Below, one piece after another: positions 17,623 through 25,816 of a stretch of 64,000 nt of DNA. The position numbers and the translations under genes were made by a program. The notes below the pieces were generated by a model. It saw only the letters and a program-made list of their open reading frames with translations. It was not told the origin of the DNA and made no database searches. The stretch is from Vannielia litorea (GTDB taxonomy: Bacteria > Pseudomonadota > Alphaproteobacteria > Rhodobacterales > Rhodobacteraceae), in NCBI RefSeq assembly GCF_900142295.1, contig NZ_FSRL01000001.1, positions 310,001 to 374,000 on the forward strand, written 5' to 3'. How positions within the stretch are numbered: the first letter of the stretch is position 1; each line of letters opens with the position of its first letter.

Positions 17623-18537
17623 ATGAAATCCACCGCCCGCATGCTCGCCTTTCTCGCAGCCCTCACCGGCCTCGCCGCGCCCGCGCAGGCGGCCGAACGT
17701 GCGCTTCTGGGCTGGGGACGGATCTTCACCAACGACGTGCTGGGCGATGGCTACGACCGCTGGCGCACCGGCGCCTACACCATCTCCATCGCCTACGGCC
17801 CCGACTGGACCGGCGCGGCGCCCGATGATTTCGGCCAGCTGCTCGAGTTCCGCCTGCGCTCCGAGCTGATCGCGCCCCAGAGCCTCACCGCCCCCGCCGC
17901 CGATGACCGCCGCTTCGCCGGCGCGCTCACCTTCGGCGTGCACAGCTACTCCCGCATGGGCGCGGCCGATCTGCGGCTCGGCGCCGACATCACCTTCACC
18001 GGCCCCCAGAACGGGCTGGGCGAGCTGCAGAACTCGATCCACGAGAGCTTCGGCCTTGCCGAAAGCACGGTGCTCGACGACCAGATCGAGGACAACACCT
18101 ACCTCAGCCTCTCCGGCGAGCTTTCGCGCGAGTTCGCGGTGGGCCCGGCCCGCCTGCGACCCTTTCTGGAGCTTCAGGCCGGGGTCGAGAGCTTTGCCCG
18201 CATCGGCGCGGACCTGACCTTCGGCAGCTACGGGCAGGGCGCGATGATGGCGCGCGACAGCACCACCGGCCACCGCTATCAGGTGATCCGCTCCAACGCC
18301 GACCAGGGCTTCTCCTTTCTCATCGGCGGCGATATCGCCCGCGTGTATTCCTCCGAGTATCTCCCCGAGGAAGACGGCATCGAGCTGACCGACACCCGCA
18401 GCCGCATCCGCGCCGGGGTGAACTGGCAGGGCGAGAGCGCCGGGCTGTTCTACGGCCTGACCTATCTCTCCGAAGAGTTCGAGACCCAGCCCGAGGGCCA
18501 GCTCGTCGGCGCGCTGCAACTCCGCCTGTTCTTCTAG
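17623..18537 (+). CDS. DUF2219 / LpxR-like outer-membrane protein
   Basis: A 304-residue exported protein. Residues 1-23 form a signal peptide (MKSTARMLAFLAAL followed by AAPAQA). The mature part starts with FTNDVLGDGYDRWRTGAYTISI, which fits the N-terminal strand of DUF2219, the family of LpxR, an outer-membrane lipid A 3-O-deacylase in Salmonella and Helicobacter. HSYSRMGAADLRLG and the final QLVGALQLRLFF (terminal Phe) are typical beta-barrel strands. The LpxR catalytic His lies after the third strand; the HESFGL block near residue 145 may carry it, but I cannot be sure, so activity on lipid A is not established. It diverges from the CoA transferase gene. Confidence 0.75.
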   Translation: MKSTARMLAFLAALTGLAAPAQAAERALLGWGRIFTNDVLGDGYDRWRTGAYTISIAYGPDWTGAAPDDFGQLLEFRLRSELIAPQSLTAPAADDRRFAGALTFGVHSYSRMGAADLRLGADITFTGPQNGLGELQNSIHESFGLAESTVLDDQIEDNTYLSLSGELSREFAVGPARLRPFLELQAGVESFARIGADLTFGSYGQGAMMARDSTTGHRYQVIRSNADQGFSFLIGGDIARVYSSEYLPEEDGIELTDTRSRIRAGVNWQGESAGLFYGLTYLSEEFETQPEGQLVGALQLRLFF

Positions 18538-18677
18538 GCGACCGCGCCGCCTGCACCAACGCCCTGACGTGACCGCCCGGCCACGTCCCTGACTCCGCTG
18601 CATTTTCTGCTTGGTGAGCCGCTTCCGACCGTGTTAACGAATCACCAATAAAAAAGAAAATCGGCAGGCATACAGGC

Positions 18678-19805
18678 ATGAAAACGGGCTTTCTCGGCAC
18701 GTTTGTCATCCCCTGGTCGCAGACGGAAACAGATGGGCACACCGGCGCGCCGGTGCAAAGCCTGCATCCCGGGGCGACATGGCGCTGGAGCGGAACGCTC
18801 ACGCGGGTCGACGGACCCGGTGATGTGCTCTCGCTCGGCAGCGCCGAGGGCGTGGCAGACCTTCACAGACGTGCGGCACGCAAGGTGCGGCGGATGATCT
18901 CCGGCAATGGCGGGGCCCTCGCGGCGCTCTCGCGGGGCGAGGACGCCCGCCGCACGCTAGCCCGCGCCGAGGCGATCGCCCAGGTGGCCGAGGGCGAGGC
19001 CCTTCTGGCCCATGCCAGCTTTACCGTGACCGATGGCCAGCAGGCCTGGATGGCAAGCTGGATCGAGACGGTGCCCGGCGCCTCCGGCCTCCTGATGTTC
19101 GCGGGTGGCGTGCCGCCCGAGGGTGCCGACCTCTGGATCAGCCAGGTGAGCCAGGCCGCCGAGGCCCTGCCGCTCCCCGGCGAAACGCCCCAGGGCGGGG
19201 TGATCTGCTTCGTGGCCGGCACCCGCATCGCCACGCCCGAGGGGTTCAAGCCCGTCGAGGAGCTGGCCGAGGGCGACATGGTGCAGACCAAGGATGACGG
19301 TGCCCAGCCGGTCATCTGGGCCGGGCAGCGCCGGATGACCGGCGCGCGCCTCTTTGCCATGCCCCACCTGCGCCCCATGCGCATCCGCGCGGGCGTGCTG
19401 GGGCCCGACATTCCCGACGGCGACCTGCTGGTTTCGCCCAACCACCGCATGGTGATCCGCGGCCCGGCGGCGCGCGCGCTCTACAACACCCCCGAGGTGC
19501 TGGTCCGCGCCCGCGACCTCGCCGGCCTGCGCGGCATCTCCACCGATCACCGGCTCACCGAGGCGACCTATGTCCATGTCCTGATGGACCGCCACCAGGT
19601 GCTCTTCGCCAACGGCGTCGAGACCGAGAGCTTCCACCCCGCCGAGGCCGATTTCGCCACGCTGGACGCCGCCGACCGCGCCCGCCTGCTCGACGGGCTC
19701 CCCTGGCTGAAGAAGCGCCCCGACGACTACGGCGCCCCGGCCCGGCGGATGCTCTCCGAGGCCGAGGCGGCGATCCTGCGGCACGACGCCGGACTGGCCG
19801 CCTGA
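18678..19805 (+). CDS. Hint (Hedgehog/intein) domain protein
   Basis: A 375-residue protein whose C-terminal half is a Hint domain: Cys177 opens CFVAGTRIATPEGFKPVEEL, VSPNHRMVIRG (His block) follows at about 255, and LMDRHQVLFANGVETESFHP closes the domain near 310-330. Such stand-alone Hint proteins are abundant in Rhodobacteraceae; some are autoprocessing or secreted, but no function is settled. The N-terminal part (residues 1-170) is unrelated to known domains and has no signal peptide. Because the residue at the end of the domain is not the Asn-nucleophile pair of a true intein, self-splicing is unlikely. The upstream gap (18538-18677) is A-rich near its end. Confidence 0.82.
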   Translation: MKTGFLGTFVIPWSQTETDGHTGAPVQSLHPGATWRWSGTLTRVDGPGDVLSLGSAEGVADLHRRAARKVRRMISGNGGALAALSRGEDARRTLARAEAIAQVAEGEALLAHASFTVTDGQQAWMASWIETVPGASGLLMFAGGVPPEGADLWISQVSQAAEALPLPGETPQGGVICFVAGTRIATPEGFKPVEELAEGDMVQTKDDGAQPVIWAGQRRMTGARLFAMPHLRPMRIRAGVLGPDIPDGDLLVSPNHRMVIRGPAARALYNTPEVLVRARDLAGLRGISTDHRLTEATYVHVLMDRHQVLFANGVETESFHPAEADFATLDAADRARLLDGLPWLKKRPDDYGAPARRMLSEAEAAILRHDAGLAA

Positions 19806-19812
19806 GCCCCTG

Positions 19813-19840
19813 TTGACTCCCCCCCGCGCGGCTGTATAAG
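19813..19840 (+). promoter_or_regulatory. Strong predicted promoter of rpsD
   Basis: TTGACT (19813-19818), a 16-bp spacer and TATAAG (19835-19840) match both hexamers of a sigma70 promoter at five of six positions, the best pair found in the window. Transcription would begin near 19847, about 140 nt before the GTG start of rpsD. Confidence 0.7.
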
Positions 19841-19846
19841 CCCGCC

Positions 19847-19985
19847 ATCCACCGGGGTTCGCGCCCCGGTGTTCATTTTGGTGTTGGTGGCCCCCGCAAG
19901 GGGATGCCCTGTCGGCCGCAAGGCAAAGGACAACGCCCTTCCATCGCGCCCGCCCAGGGCGCCACATATCGAAGGAGATCAGACG
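19847..19985 (+). promoter_or_regulatory. Structured 5-prime leader of rpsD
   Basis: The predicted leader contains three small hairpins: CACCGGGG (19850-19857) with CCCCGGTG (19864-19871), followed by TTCATTTT; CCCC-GCAA-GGGG at 19892-19903; and GCC-GCAA-GGC at 19915-19924. Two of the loops are GCAA tetraloops. The region has no open frame of its own. S4 regulates its own mRNA in other bacteria, so this may be a control element; the first hairpin with its U-rich tail could also attenuate transcription. Confidence 0.45.
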
Positions 19986-20606
19986 GTGACCAAACGCACC
20001 TCTGCCAAGTACAAGATCGACCGCCGCATGGGCGAGAACATCTGGGGCCGCCCCAAGTCCCCGGTCAACCGCCGCGAATACGGCCCCGGCCAGCACGGCC
20101 AGCGCCGCAAGGGCAAGCTCTCCGACTTCGGCCTCCAGCTCCGCGCCAAGCAGAAGCTGAAGGGCTACTACGGCGACCTGACCGAAAAGCAGTTCAAGCG
20201 CATCTTCGCCGAAGCCGCCCGCGTGAAGGGTGACACCGGTGAAAACCTCATCGGCCTGCTCGAGCGCCGCCTCGATGCCGTGGTCTACCGCGCCAAGTTC
20301 GTCGCCACCATCTTCGCGGCCCGCCAGTTCGTGAACCACGGCCACGTCACCGTGAACGGCCAGCGCGTCAACATCCCCTCCTACCGGGTGAAAGAGGGCG
20401 ACGTGATCGAGGTCCGCGACAAGTCCAAGCAGCTCGCCGTTGTGCTCGAGGCCGTCGGCCTCGCCGAGCGTGACGTGCCCGAGTACATCGAGGCCGACCA
20501 CTCCAAGATGAAGGCCACCTTCATCCGCACCCCGGGCCTCTCCGACGTGCCCTACGCGGTGCAGATGGAGCCCAACCTCGTCATCGAATTCTACGCCCAG
20601 AACTAA
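19986..20606 (+). CDS. rpsD: 30S ribosomal protein S4
   Basis: S4 nucleates 16S rRNA folding. The GTG at 19986, 7 bp after GGAGA, gives the normal 206 residues beginning with [15 protein letters not shown]; the longer reading from 19869 adds non-conserved sequence. The N-terminal part has no Cys, so this is the zinc-free type. [40 protein letters not shown] and [13 protein letters not shown] form the S4 RNA-binding domain (residues about 95-160). It is a single gene, not in the alpha operon as in E. coli, with its own promoter and terminator, as is usual in alphaproteobacteria. Confidence 0.98.
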   Translation: MTKRTSAKYKIDRRMGENIWGRPKSPVNRREYGPGQHGQRRKGKLSDFGLQLRAKQKLKGYYGDLTEKQFKRIFAEAARVKGDTGENLIGLLERRLDAVVYRAKFVATIFAARQFVNHGHVTVNGQRVNIPSYRVKEGDVIEVRDKSKQLAVVLEAVGLAERDVPEYIEADHSKMKATFIRTPGLSDVPYAVQMEPNLVIEFYAQN

Positions 20607-20632
20607 TAGGGCGCCTCATTCGAGGGACAGAT

Positions 20633-20660
20633 GGGCCGCACCGCAGGGTGCGGCCCTTTT
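20633..20660 (+). terminator. Rho-independent terminator of rpsD
   Basis: GGGCCGCACC (20633-20642) pairs perfectly with GGTGCGGCCC (20647-20656) around a 4-nt loop, followed by TTTT and a C. It lies 27 bp after the rpsD stop codon. Confidence 0.9.
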
Positions 20661-20785
20661 CGTTGCGGGCGTTTATTGCGCTAGTGACAAGAGCGGGAAG
20701 CACCATTCGGTTGGGCCAGAAAGGTCTTCTTTGCGGATGCGCCAGGAAGCCTTGAATCCGCCGTTGCAGCGAGAGCGAGTAAAGA

Positions 20786-21142
20786 ATGGCGAATATCTAC
20801 TGCGCACTGATCCTCGGCGTGATCGGTTTCCAGATCGCGCTGATCCTCGGTGCCCCATGGGGCAGGATCACGCAAGGCGGGCAGGTTGAAGGCCCCTTGC
20901 CTCGGTCCGGTCGCATCGTCGCTGCGGTTTCCATCGCCCTCCTGATCGCAATGGCGCTCGCAATCCTCTCCGCCGACGGTCGCTGGCCCGCCTGGCCATC
21001 GTGGACCGGATGGGCCGCCGTTGCGATGAACGGGGTGATGACGGTCCTGAACTGGATCACGCCATCACCTGCAGAACGCAGGCTCTGGGGCCCCATCACC
21101 ACGGTGATCTTCGCCCTGGCCTTCGCGGTTAACTGGTTCTGA
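20786..21142 (+). CDS. Small membrane protein of unknown function
   Basis: A 118-residue protein with hydrophobic segments at about residues 4-22 (ALILGVIGFQIALIL), 43-61 (IVAAVSIALLIAMALAIL) and 102-118 (TTVIFALAFAVNWF), and a Trp-rich stretch (WPAWPSWTGWAAV) between. I do not recognise a family. The start has only a weak ribosome binding site (AGCGAG). It is a lone gene between the rpsD terminator and the minus-strand DUF4394 gene. Confidence 0.55.
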   Translation: MANIYCALILGVIGFQIALILGAPWGRITQGGQVEGPLPRSGRIVAAVSIALLIAMALAILSADGRWPAWPSWTGWAAVAMNGVMTVLNWITPSPAERRLWGPITTVIFALAFAVNWF

Positions 21143-21222
21143 CTGGTCGCGGTCGTCGTCGCTGGCATCCAGGCACTATCACGCCACCCGTTCCCGTACC
21201 CACCACCGCCGAACCGCACAGA

Positions 21223-21252
21223 GAAAAAGGGCCGCCCAAACGGACGGCCCTT
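21223..21252 (-). terminator. Rho-independent terminator of the DUF4394 gene
   Basis: AAGGGCCG (21227-21234) is the inverted copy of CGGCCCTT (21245-21252). On the minus strand the hairpin is followed by a run of T (the AAAAA at 21224-21228 on the plus strand). It lies 22 bp beyond the stop of the minus-strand gene. Confidence 0.75.
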
Positions 21253-21273
21253 CCTGCTCGATTGCCGGGGAGA

Positions 21274-22137
21274 TCACATGCCGGGGCTGACGGCGAAGCC
21301 CGAGAAACCGCCCATGCCGAGGTCGGCCAGCATGGTCGCGGCACCGCTCGACAGGTCGATGGCGTAGAGCCCGGCGCTTTCGGCGCCTTCCATCTGAAGC
21401 ACGGCATAGGCCATGTCGGTGCCCTCTTCGGGGGAGACGATGTCGAACCCGCCCCAGGCGCTCAGGTCCACGGCCTCGCCGTCCACCGTCACCTTGCCCA
21501 CGGTGGCCAGCGTGCCGTCGTTGTTGGCCAGCGTCACCAGCGAGTCGGTCGCCGCGTCGAGGGCAAACTGCGCCGTGCCGCTCGCCTTCGCGCCGGAGAT
21601 CGCGTTGGTGTAGGCATTGGCAAAGATCATCGGCGTGGCGCCGGCATTGGCGTCACCCTCGGCATAGGCCGCATCGGTGAAGCGCTTCACGCTGTTGGCC
21701 TTCGGGTCGTTGTCGCCAAAGCCCTCGGGGAAGTACACGAGGTTGGCCCCGTCCGAGCCCACGGCCCGCACCGCGTCGATCGCGTTGTTGAAGTCGAAGG
21801 CCACATAGGCATCGGCCCCGATCATGGCGTTGTCGTCGAAGGCCGCGCCGAGGTCGGTCACTTCGCCGCTCGCCGGGTTGACGGTCACGATCATGCCGTC
21901 GGCAAAGCCCAGCAGGTCGCCGGTGACCGGGCGGTAGGCGATGGCGCGCAGCGGCTGCGCGAGGTCGAAGGTCTGCACCTCGCCGGGCGTGGCGATATCG
22001 GCCATGACGACCAGCGTTGCGCCGTCATTGGCAAGGGCATAGCCCATCTGGCCGGCGTGGCCGTCGGCCAGAAGCGGTGCGGCGGCAAGGCCGAGGGCAG
22101 AGGCGGCAAGGGTCGTGCGGAGTGTGGAGCGGGTCAT
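21274..22137 (-). CDS. DUF4394 domain protein, exported
   Basis: A 287-residue protein starting at the ATG at 22137 (MTRSTLRTTLAASALGLAAA, signal peptide to about residue 25). A 20-residue longer reading lacks a ribosome binding site. The mature protein matches DUF4394: repeated short beta strands such as PLRAIAYRPVTGDLLGFAD and VDLSAWGGFDIVSPEEG, probably a beta-propeller. It has no Cys in the mature part and no metal motif. Function of the family is unknown; a periplasmic or secreted location is expected. Confidence 0.82.
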   Translation of the reverse strand: MTRSTLRTTLAASALGLAAAPLLADGHAGQMGYALANDGATLVVMADIATPGEVQTFDLAQPLRAIAYRPVTGDLLGFADGMIVTVNPASGEVTDLGAAFDDNAMIGADAYVAFDFNNAIDAVRAVGSDGANLVYFPEGFGDNDPKANSVKRFTDAAYAEGDANAGATPMIFANAYTNAISGAKASGTAQFALDAATDSLVTLANNDGTLATVGKVTVDGEAVDLSAWGGFDIVSPEEGTDMAYAVLQMEGAESAGLYAIDLSSGAATMLADLGMGGFSGFAVSPGM

Positions 22138-22411
22138 CAAAGGTCCTCTCTGGGCAAGTGGCACCGGCGCCATTGCCGGGCTTGTGGCAGAGGGCACGAA
22201 AGGCAGGGCGCCGGAGTTTCACCCCGGCTGCGCGGCTCACGGTCTTGTTACCGCCGCGCCGCCCGCCCCGTGGCCCGGAACGCTTCGGCCTCGCCCTCCG
22301 TGAGCCCCGCGTGAAAAGCGCAGCCTTCTGCCCGCCGCGCGGCACGGGGTCATTCCCTTGTCACGGGTTTCGCGCCACCCTTGTGCAGAGGTCCCGGCAA
22401 GGAGCACCCCC

Positions 22412-23452
22412 ATGGCCCGGCGTGACATTTCCTTTTCCAGCATGAACCTGCTGAACCTCCAGCTCCCGGGCGAGGCAATCTATGGCGATACCGACGGCTG
22501 GAGCCCCGAGGTCTATGCCCGCAAGATCGAATGGAGCGGCCGCACCCTGCAACGCATTGCCGCCGAGGTGATCGGCTTCCAGGAGCTCTGGGCGCCCGCC
22601 GCGCTCGATCAGCTCCTCGCCTCCGCCGGTCTCGTCGGCACCCACAGGGCGCTCACCCCGCCCGGCCATAACGGCCGCAAGATCGTTTGCGCGGCAGCGG
22701 TGCGGAGCGACATCCTCGTGGGCGACCCGCAGTGGATCACCGATTTTCCGCCCGAAATGGTGCTGCGCAGCGGCGGTGACGACCCCCAGCAGGCCGATAT
22801 CGCGGTGCAGCTGTCGAGCTTCTCCCGCCCGGTGCTCAATTTTCGCGTCCGCGTCACCGAGGACACGCCCGAGATCGAGATCTTCGTCTGCCACTTCAAG
22901 TCGCGCCGCCCCACCGAGGTCTGGCGCGAGCGCGGCTGGTATCGGCGCGAGGTGCACGGCCCCCATGTGACCGCGCTGGGCTATGCCATCTCCACCATCC
23001 GCCGCACCGCCGAGGCCGCCGCCCTGCGGGTGCTCGTCACCCGCCTGACCAAGGGCACCACGACCCCGGTGGTGGTGATCGGCGACATGAATGACGGCAA
23101 GGAGAGCAACACGCTCAACATCATGAGCGAACAGCCCACCTACCTCTCGCCGCTCTCCACCGGCGGCGGTGACAACGCGCTCTACACCGCCCAGACCCTG
23201 CAGGAGTACCGCTCCGTGCGCGATGTCTATTACACCCATGTCTACAAGGGCCAGCGCGAGAGCCTCGACCACATCCTGTTTTCCGAGCAGTTCTACGACA
23301 ACTCCAAGCGCCGCCTCTGGGCCTTCGACGAGATGACGGTGGAGAACGATCACCTCAACTTCGACGACCACAAGGACAGCGGCACCACCGACCACGGCGT
23401 GCTGCGGACGACCTTCAAGTGGAAGCCCGCGCCGGGTGCGGCAACCGCCTGA
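22412..23452 (+). CDS. Endonuclease/exonuclease/phosphatase family protein
   Basis: A 346-residue enzyme of the EEP superfamily (Mg-dependent phosphodiesterases and phosphatases). The ATG at 22412, 10 bp after AAGGAG, is the best start. The metal and catalytic residues are in order: SSMNLLNLQ (Asn), VIGFQELW (Glu), IFVCHFKSRR (His), VVIGDMNDGKESN (Asp-x-Asn), ESLDHILFS (Asp-His) and STTDHGVLRTTF-like end DHGVL (Asp-His). No signal peptide is seen, suggesting a cytoplasmic enzyme. Substrate cannot be assigned. It diverges from DUF4394 over a 274-bp gap that shows no feature I can name, and homospermidine synthase follows by 65 bp. Confidence 0.88.
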   Translation: MARRDISFSSMNLLNLQLPGEAIYGDTDGWSPEVYARKIEWSGRTLQRIAAEVIGFQELWAPAALDQLLASAGLVGTHRALTPPGHNGRKIVCAAAVRSDILVGDPQWITDFPPEMVLRSGGDDPQQADIAVQLSSFSRPVLNFRVRVTEDTPEIEIFVCHFKSRRPTEVWRERGWYRREVHGPHVTALGYAISTIRRTAEAAALRVLVTRLTKGTTTPVVVIGDMNDGKESNTLNIMSEQPTYLSPLSTGGGDNALYTAQTLQEYRSVRDVYYTHVYKGQRESLDHILFSEQFYDNSKRRLWAFDEMTVENDHLNFDDHKDSGTTDHGVLRTTFKWKPAPGAATA

Positions 23453-23517
23453 CCCGGTTGGACATCCCCGCGCCGCGCCCATAGGTTCAGGGCAACACGA
23501 ATTGCCCGGAGGTCCCC

Positions 23518-24933
23518 ATGTCCTACCCCGTCTATGGCCGCATCGAAGGCCCCATCGTGATGATCGGCTTCGGCTCCATCGGAAAGGGCACCTGGCCGCT
23601 GATCGAGCGCCATTTCGAGTATGACGCCGACAAGTTCGTGGTGATCGAGCCCGACGCCCGGCAGCACAACTTCCTCAAGCAGCACAAGTTGCGCTACATC
23701 GACACCGCCCTGACCCCAGACAACTACCGCGAGGTGCTCTCCGGCCTCTTTCCCGAGGGCAAGGGCTTCTGCGTCAACCTCTCGGTCGATACCTCCTCGC
23801 TCGACATCCTCAAGCACTGCCGCGAGCTGGGCGTGCTCTACATCGACACCGTGGCCGAGCCCTGGGCCGGCTTCTACTTCGACACGGCAGACAACGCCGC
23901 GCGCACCAACTACGCCCTGCGCCAGGCGGTGCGCGACGAGAAGGCCAAAAACCCCGGCGGCCCCACGGCCGTCAACTGCTGCGGCGCCAACCCCGGCATG
24001 GTGTCGTGGTTCGTCAAGGAGGCCCTGCTGACCCTGGCCCGCGACACTGGCCGCGATGCCACGCCTCCCACCTCCCGCGAAAGCTGGGCGAAACTGATGC
24101 AAGGCCTCGGCGTGCAGGGCGTCCACATCGCCGAGCGAGACACCCAGGCCCGCCGCACCCCGCGTCCGCGCAACGTTTTCGTCAACACCTGGTCGGTCGA
24201 GGGCTTCATCGCCGAGGGCTTCCAGCCCGCCGAGCTGGGCTGGGGCACCCACGAGCCCTGGTTCCCCGAGAACGGCCATACCCACGACACCGGCTGCCAG
24301 GCCGCCATCTGGCTCGACCGCCCCGGCGCGATCACCCGCGTCCACACCTGGTGCCCCACGCCCGGCCCGCAATTCGGCTTTCTCGTCACCCACAACGAGG
24401 CGATCTCGATCTCCGACTATTACACCGTGGGGCAGGGGGCGCACCCTGAGTATCGCCCGACCTGCCACTACGCCTACCACCCCTCCGACGACGCGGTGCT
24501 CTCGCTCCACGAGATGTTCGGCTCCGGCAAGCAGCAGACCAGACACCACATCCTCACCGAAGACGAGATCGTCGAGGGCATCGACGAGCTGGGCGTGCTG
24601 CTCTACGGCCACGAGAAAAATGCGCTCTGGTTCGGCTCGCGCCTCTCCAACGAGGAAACCCGCGACCTGGCACCCTACCAGAACGCCACCGGCCTGCAGG
24701 TGACGAGCGCCGTGCTCGCCGGCATGGTCTGGGCGCTGGAAAACCCGGAGGCCGGCATCGTCGAGGCCGACGAGATGGACCACGCCCGCTGCCTCGAGGT
24801 CCAGCGCCCCTACCTCGGCCCCGTCGAGGCGCATTACACCGACTGGACCCCGCTTCAGGACCGCTGGGAGCACTTCCCCGAAGACATCGACGAGAACGAG
24901 CCCTGGGCCTTCCGCAACGTGCTGGCCACCTGA
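23518..24933 (+). CDS. hss: Homospermidine synthase
   Basis: This enzyme makes sym-homospermidine from two putrescines (or putrescine and spermidine) with bound NAD, a typical alphaproteobacterial polyamine. The 471 residues match the usual length of about 470. The N-terminal Rossmann loop is VMIGFGSIGKGTWPLI; other blocks are CVNLSVDTSSLDIL, YIDTVAEPWAGFYF, NCCGANPGMVSWFVKEAL and HNEAISISDYYTV. The start follows GGAGGT by 5 bp. It belongs to the saccharopine-dehydrogenase-like fold. A related gene pattern, with the upstream EEP gene, could be one transcript. Confidence 0.95.
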   Translation: MSYPVYGRIEGPIVMIGFGSIGKGTWPLIERHFEYDADKFVVIEPDARQHNFLKQHKLRYIDTALTPDNYREVLSGLFPEGKGFCVNLSVDTSSLDILKHCRELGVLYIDTVAEPWAGFYFDTADNAARTNYALRQAVRDEKAKNPGGPTAVNCCGANPGMVSWFVKEALLTLARDTGRDATPPTSRESWAKLMQGLGVQGVHIAERDTQARRTPRPRNVFVNTWSVEGFIAEGFQPAELGWGTHEPWFPENGHTHDTGCQAAIWLDRPGAITRVHTWCPTPGPQFGFLVTHNEAISISDYYTVGQGAHPEYRPTCHYAYHPSDDAVLSLHEMFGSGKQQTRHHILTEDEIVEGIDELGVLLYGHEKNALWFGSRLSNEETRDLAPYQNATGLQVTSAVLAGMVWALENPEAGIVEADEMDHARCLEVQRPYLGPVEAHYTDWTPLQDRWEHFPEDIDENEPWAFRNVLAT

Positions 24934-24968
24934 CGCCAGCGGTGGTGCATCACCGCCACCCATCAGAC

Positions 24969-24996
24969 GTCATCCTCGGGCCTGCCGCGAGGATCT
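24969..24996. repeat. Single arm of the dispersed palindromic repeat
   Basis: The 28 bp match one arm of the repeats at 16288 and 25730 with two or three mismatches (CCTGCCGC instead of CTTGACCC), so it is a decayed or half copy. It lies in the short gap between hss and the YqhA-like gene. Confidence 0.75.
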
Positions 24997-25115
24997 CTCC
25001 TTCATCGCACGCGTCCTGCGCGCAACACCCGCCGGCCCGCCACACCCTGCACCTTCACCCCCCCGGCCCGCAGGGCTAGAACCCCGCGCAACAGGCTCAA
25101 CCGCGAGTGCCATCC

Positions 25116-25667
25116 ATGCCCGAACCCAAGCCCGACGAGACCCACCCGCTCGAACGCAGCATCGAGCGCGGCCTCTTCAATGCCCGCTGGCTCATGGCCC
25201 CGATGTATCTCGGCCTCTCGCTCTGCCTGGCGATGCTCACCTTCATCTTCCTGCGCGAGTTGATCTACTACGCACCGCAGGTGCTCACCATGTCGGCCGA
25301 CAAGTCGATCCTCGTGGTCCTCACCCTGATCGACCTCTCGCTGGCCGGAAACCTCCTGCTCATCGTCCTTTTCTCCGGCTACGAGAACTTCGTCAGCAAG
25401 CTCGACATCGGCGATCCCGAGGACAGGCCCGCCTGGATGGGCACGGTCGATTTCTCCGGCCTGAAGATGAAGTTGATCGGCTCCATCGTCGCCATCTCGG
25501 CGATCCACCTGCTCAAGCGCTTCATGGAGATCGGCCGCGACGAGGCCGATGCGATCTATGGCGAGCAGGAGCTTTTCTGGCTGGTCGTCATCCACCTCAC
25601 CTTCGTCACCTCCGGCGTGCTCATGGCGCTGATGGACTGGCTCACCGCCCGCGCGAAGAAGGGCTAG
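25116..25667 (+). CDS. TIGR00645 / YqhA-like membrane protein
   Basis: A 183-residue inner-membrane protein of the YqhA (TIGR00645) family, function unknown. It has an N-terminal charged stretch, then transmembrane segments near residues 27-50 (MAPMYLGLSLCLAMLTFIF), 68-90 (ILVVLTLIDLSLAGNLLLIVL), 125-140 (LKMKLIGSIVAISAIHLL) and 155-175. The block SGYENFVSKLDIGDPEDRPAW is a family hallmark. The ATG at 25116 is chosen; a GTG at 25107 would add three residues and cannot be excluded. Confidence 0.88.
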   Translation: MPEPKPDETHPLERSIERGLFNARWLMAPMYLGLSLCLAMLTFIFLRELIYYAPQVLTMSADKSILVVLTLIDLSLAGNLLLIVLFSGYENFVSKLDIGDPEDRPAWMGTVDFSGLKMKLIGSIVAISAIHLLKRFMEIGRDEADAIYGEQELFWLVVIHLTFVTSGVLMALMDWLTARAKKG

Positions 25668-25729
25668 ACCGACCTGCGCTGCACGCCAACCGGCCCGCAT
25701 TCGAAGCCAACCCTGAACCCCTTGTAGCC

Positions 25730-25798
25730 GTCATCCTCGGGCTTGACCCGAGGATCTCCCGGCGGCCGAGGGATCCTCGGGTCAAGCCCGAGGATGAC
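25730..25798. repeat. Dispersed palindromic repeat, copy 2
   Basis: Perfect 27-bp arms at 25730-25756 and 25772-25798 enclose a 15-bp loop; the arm sequence is the same as in copy 1, while the loops differ. It lies between the convergent YqhA-like gene and the transporter gene, again where a bidirectional terminator would be expected. Confidence 0.85.
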
Positions 25799-25816
25799 CG
25801 TCCGCATGTGGAACGC

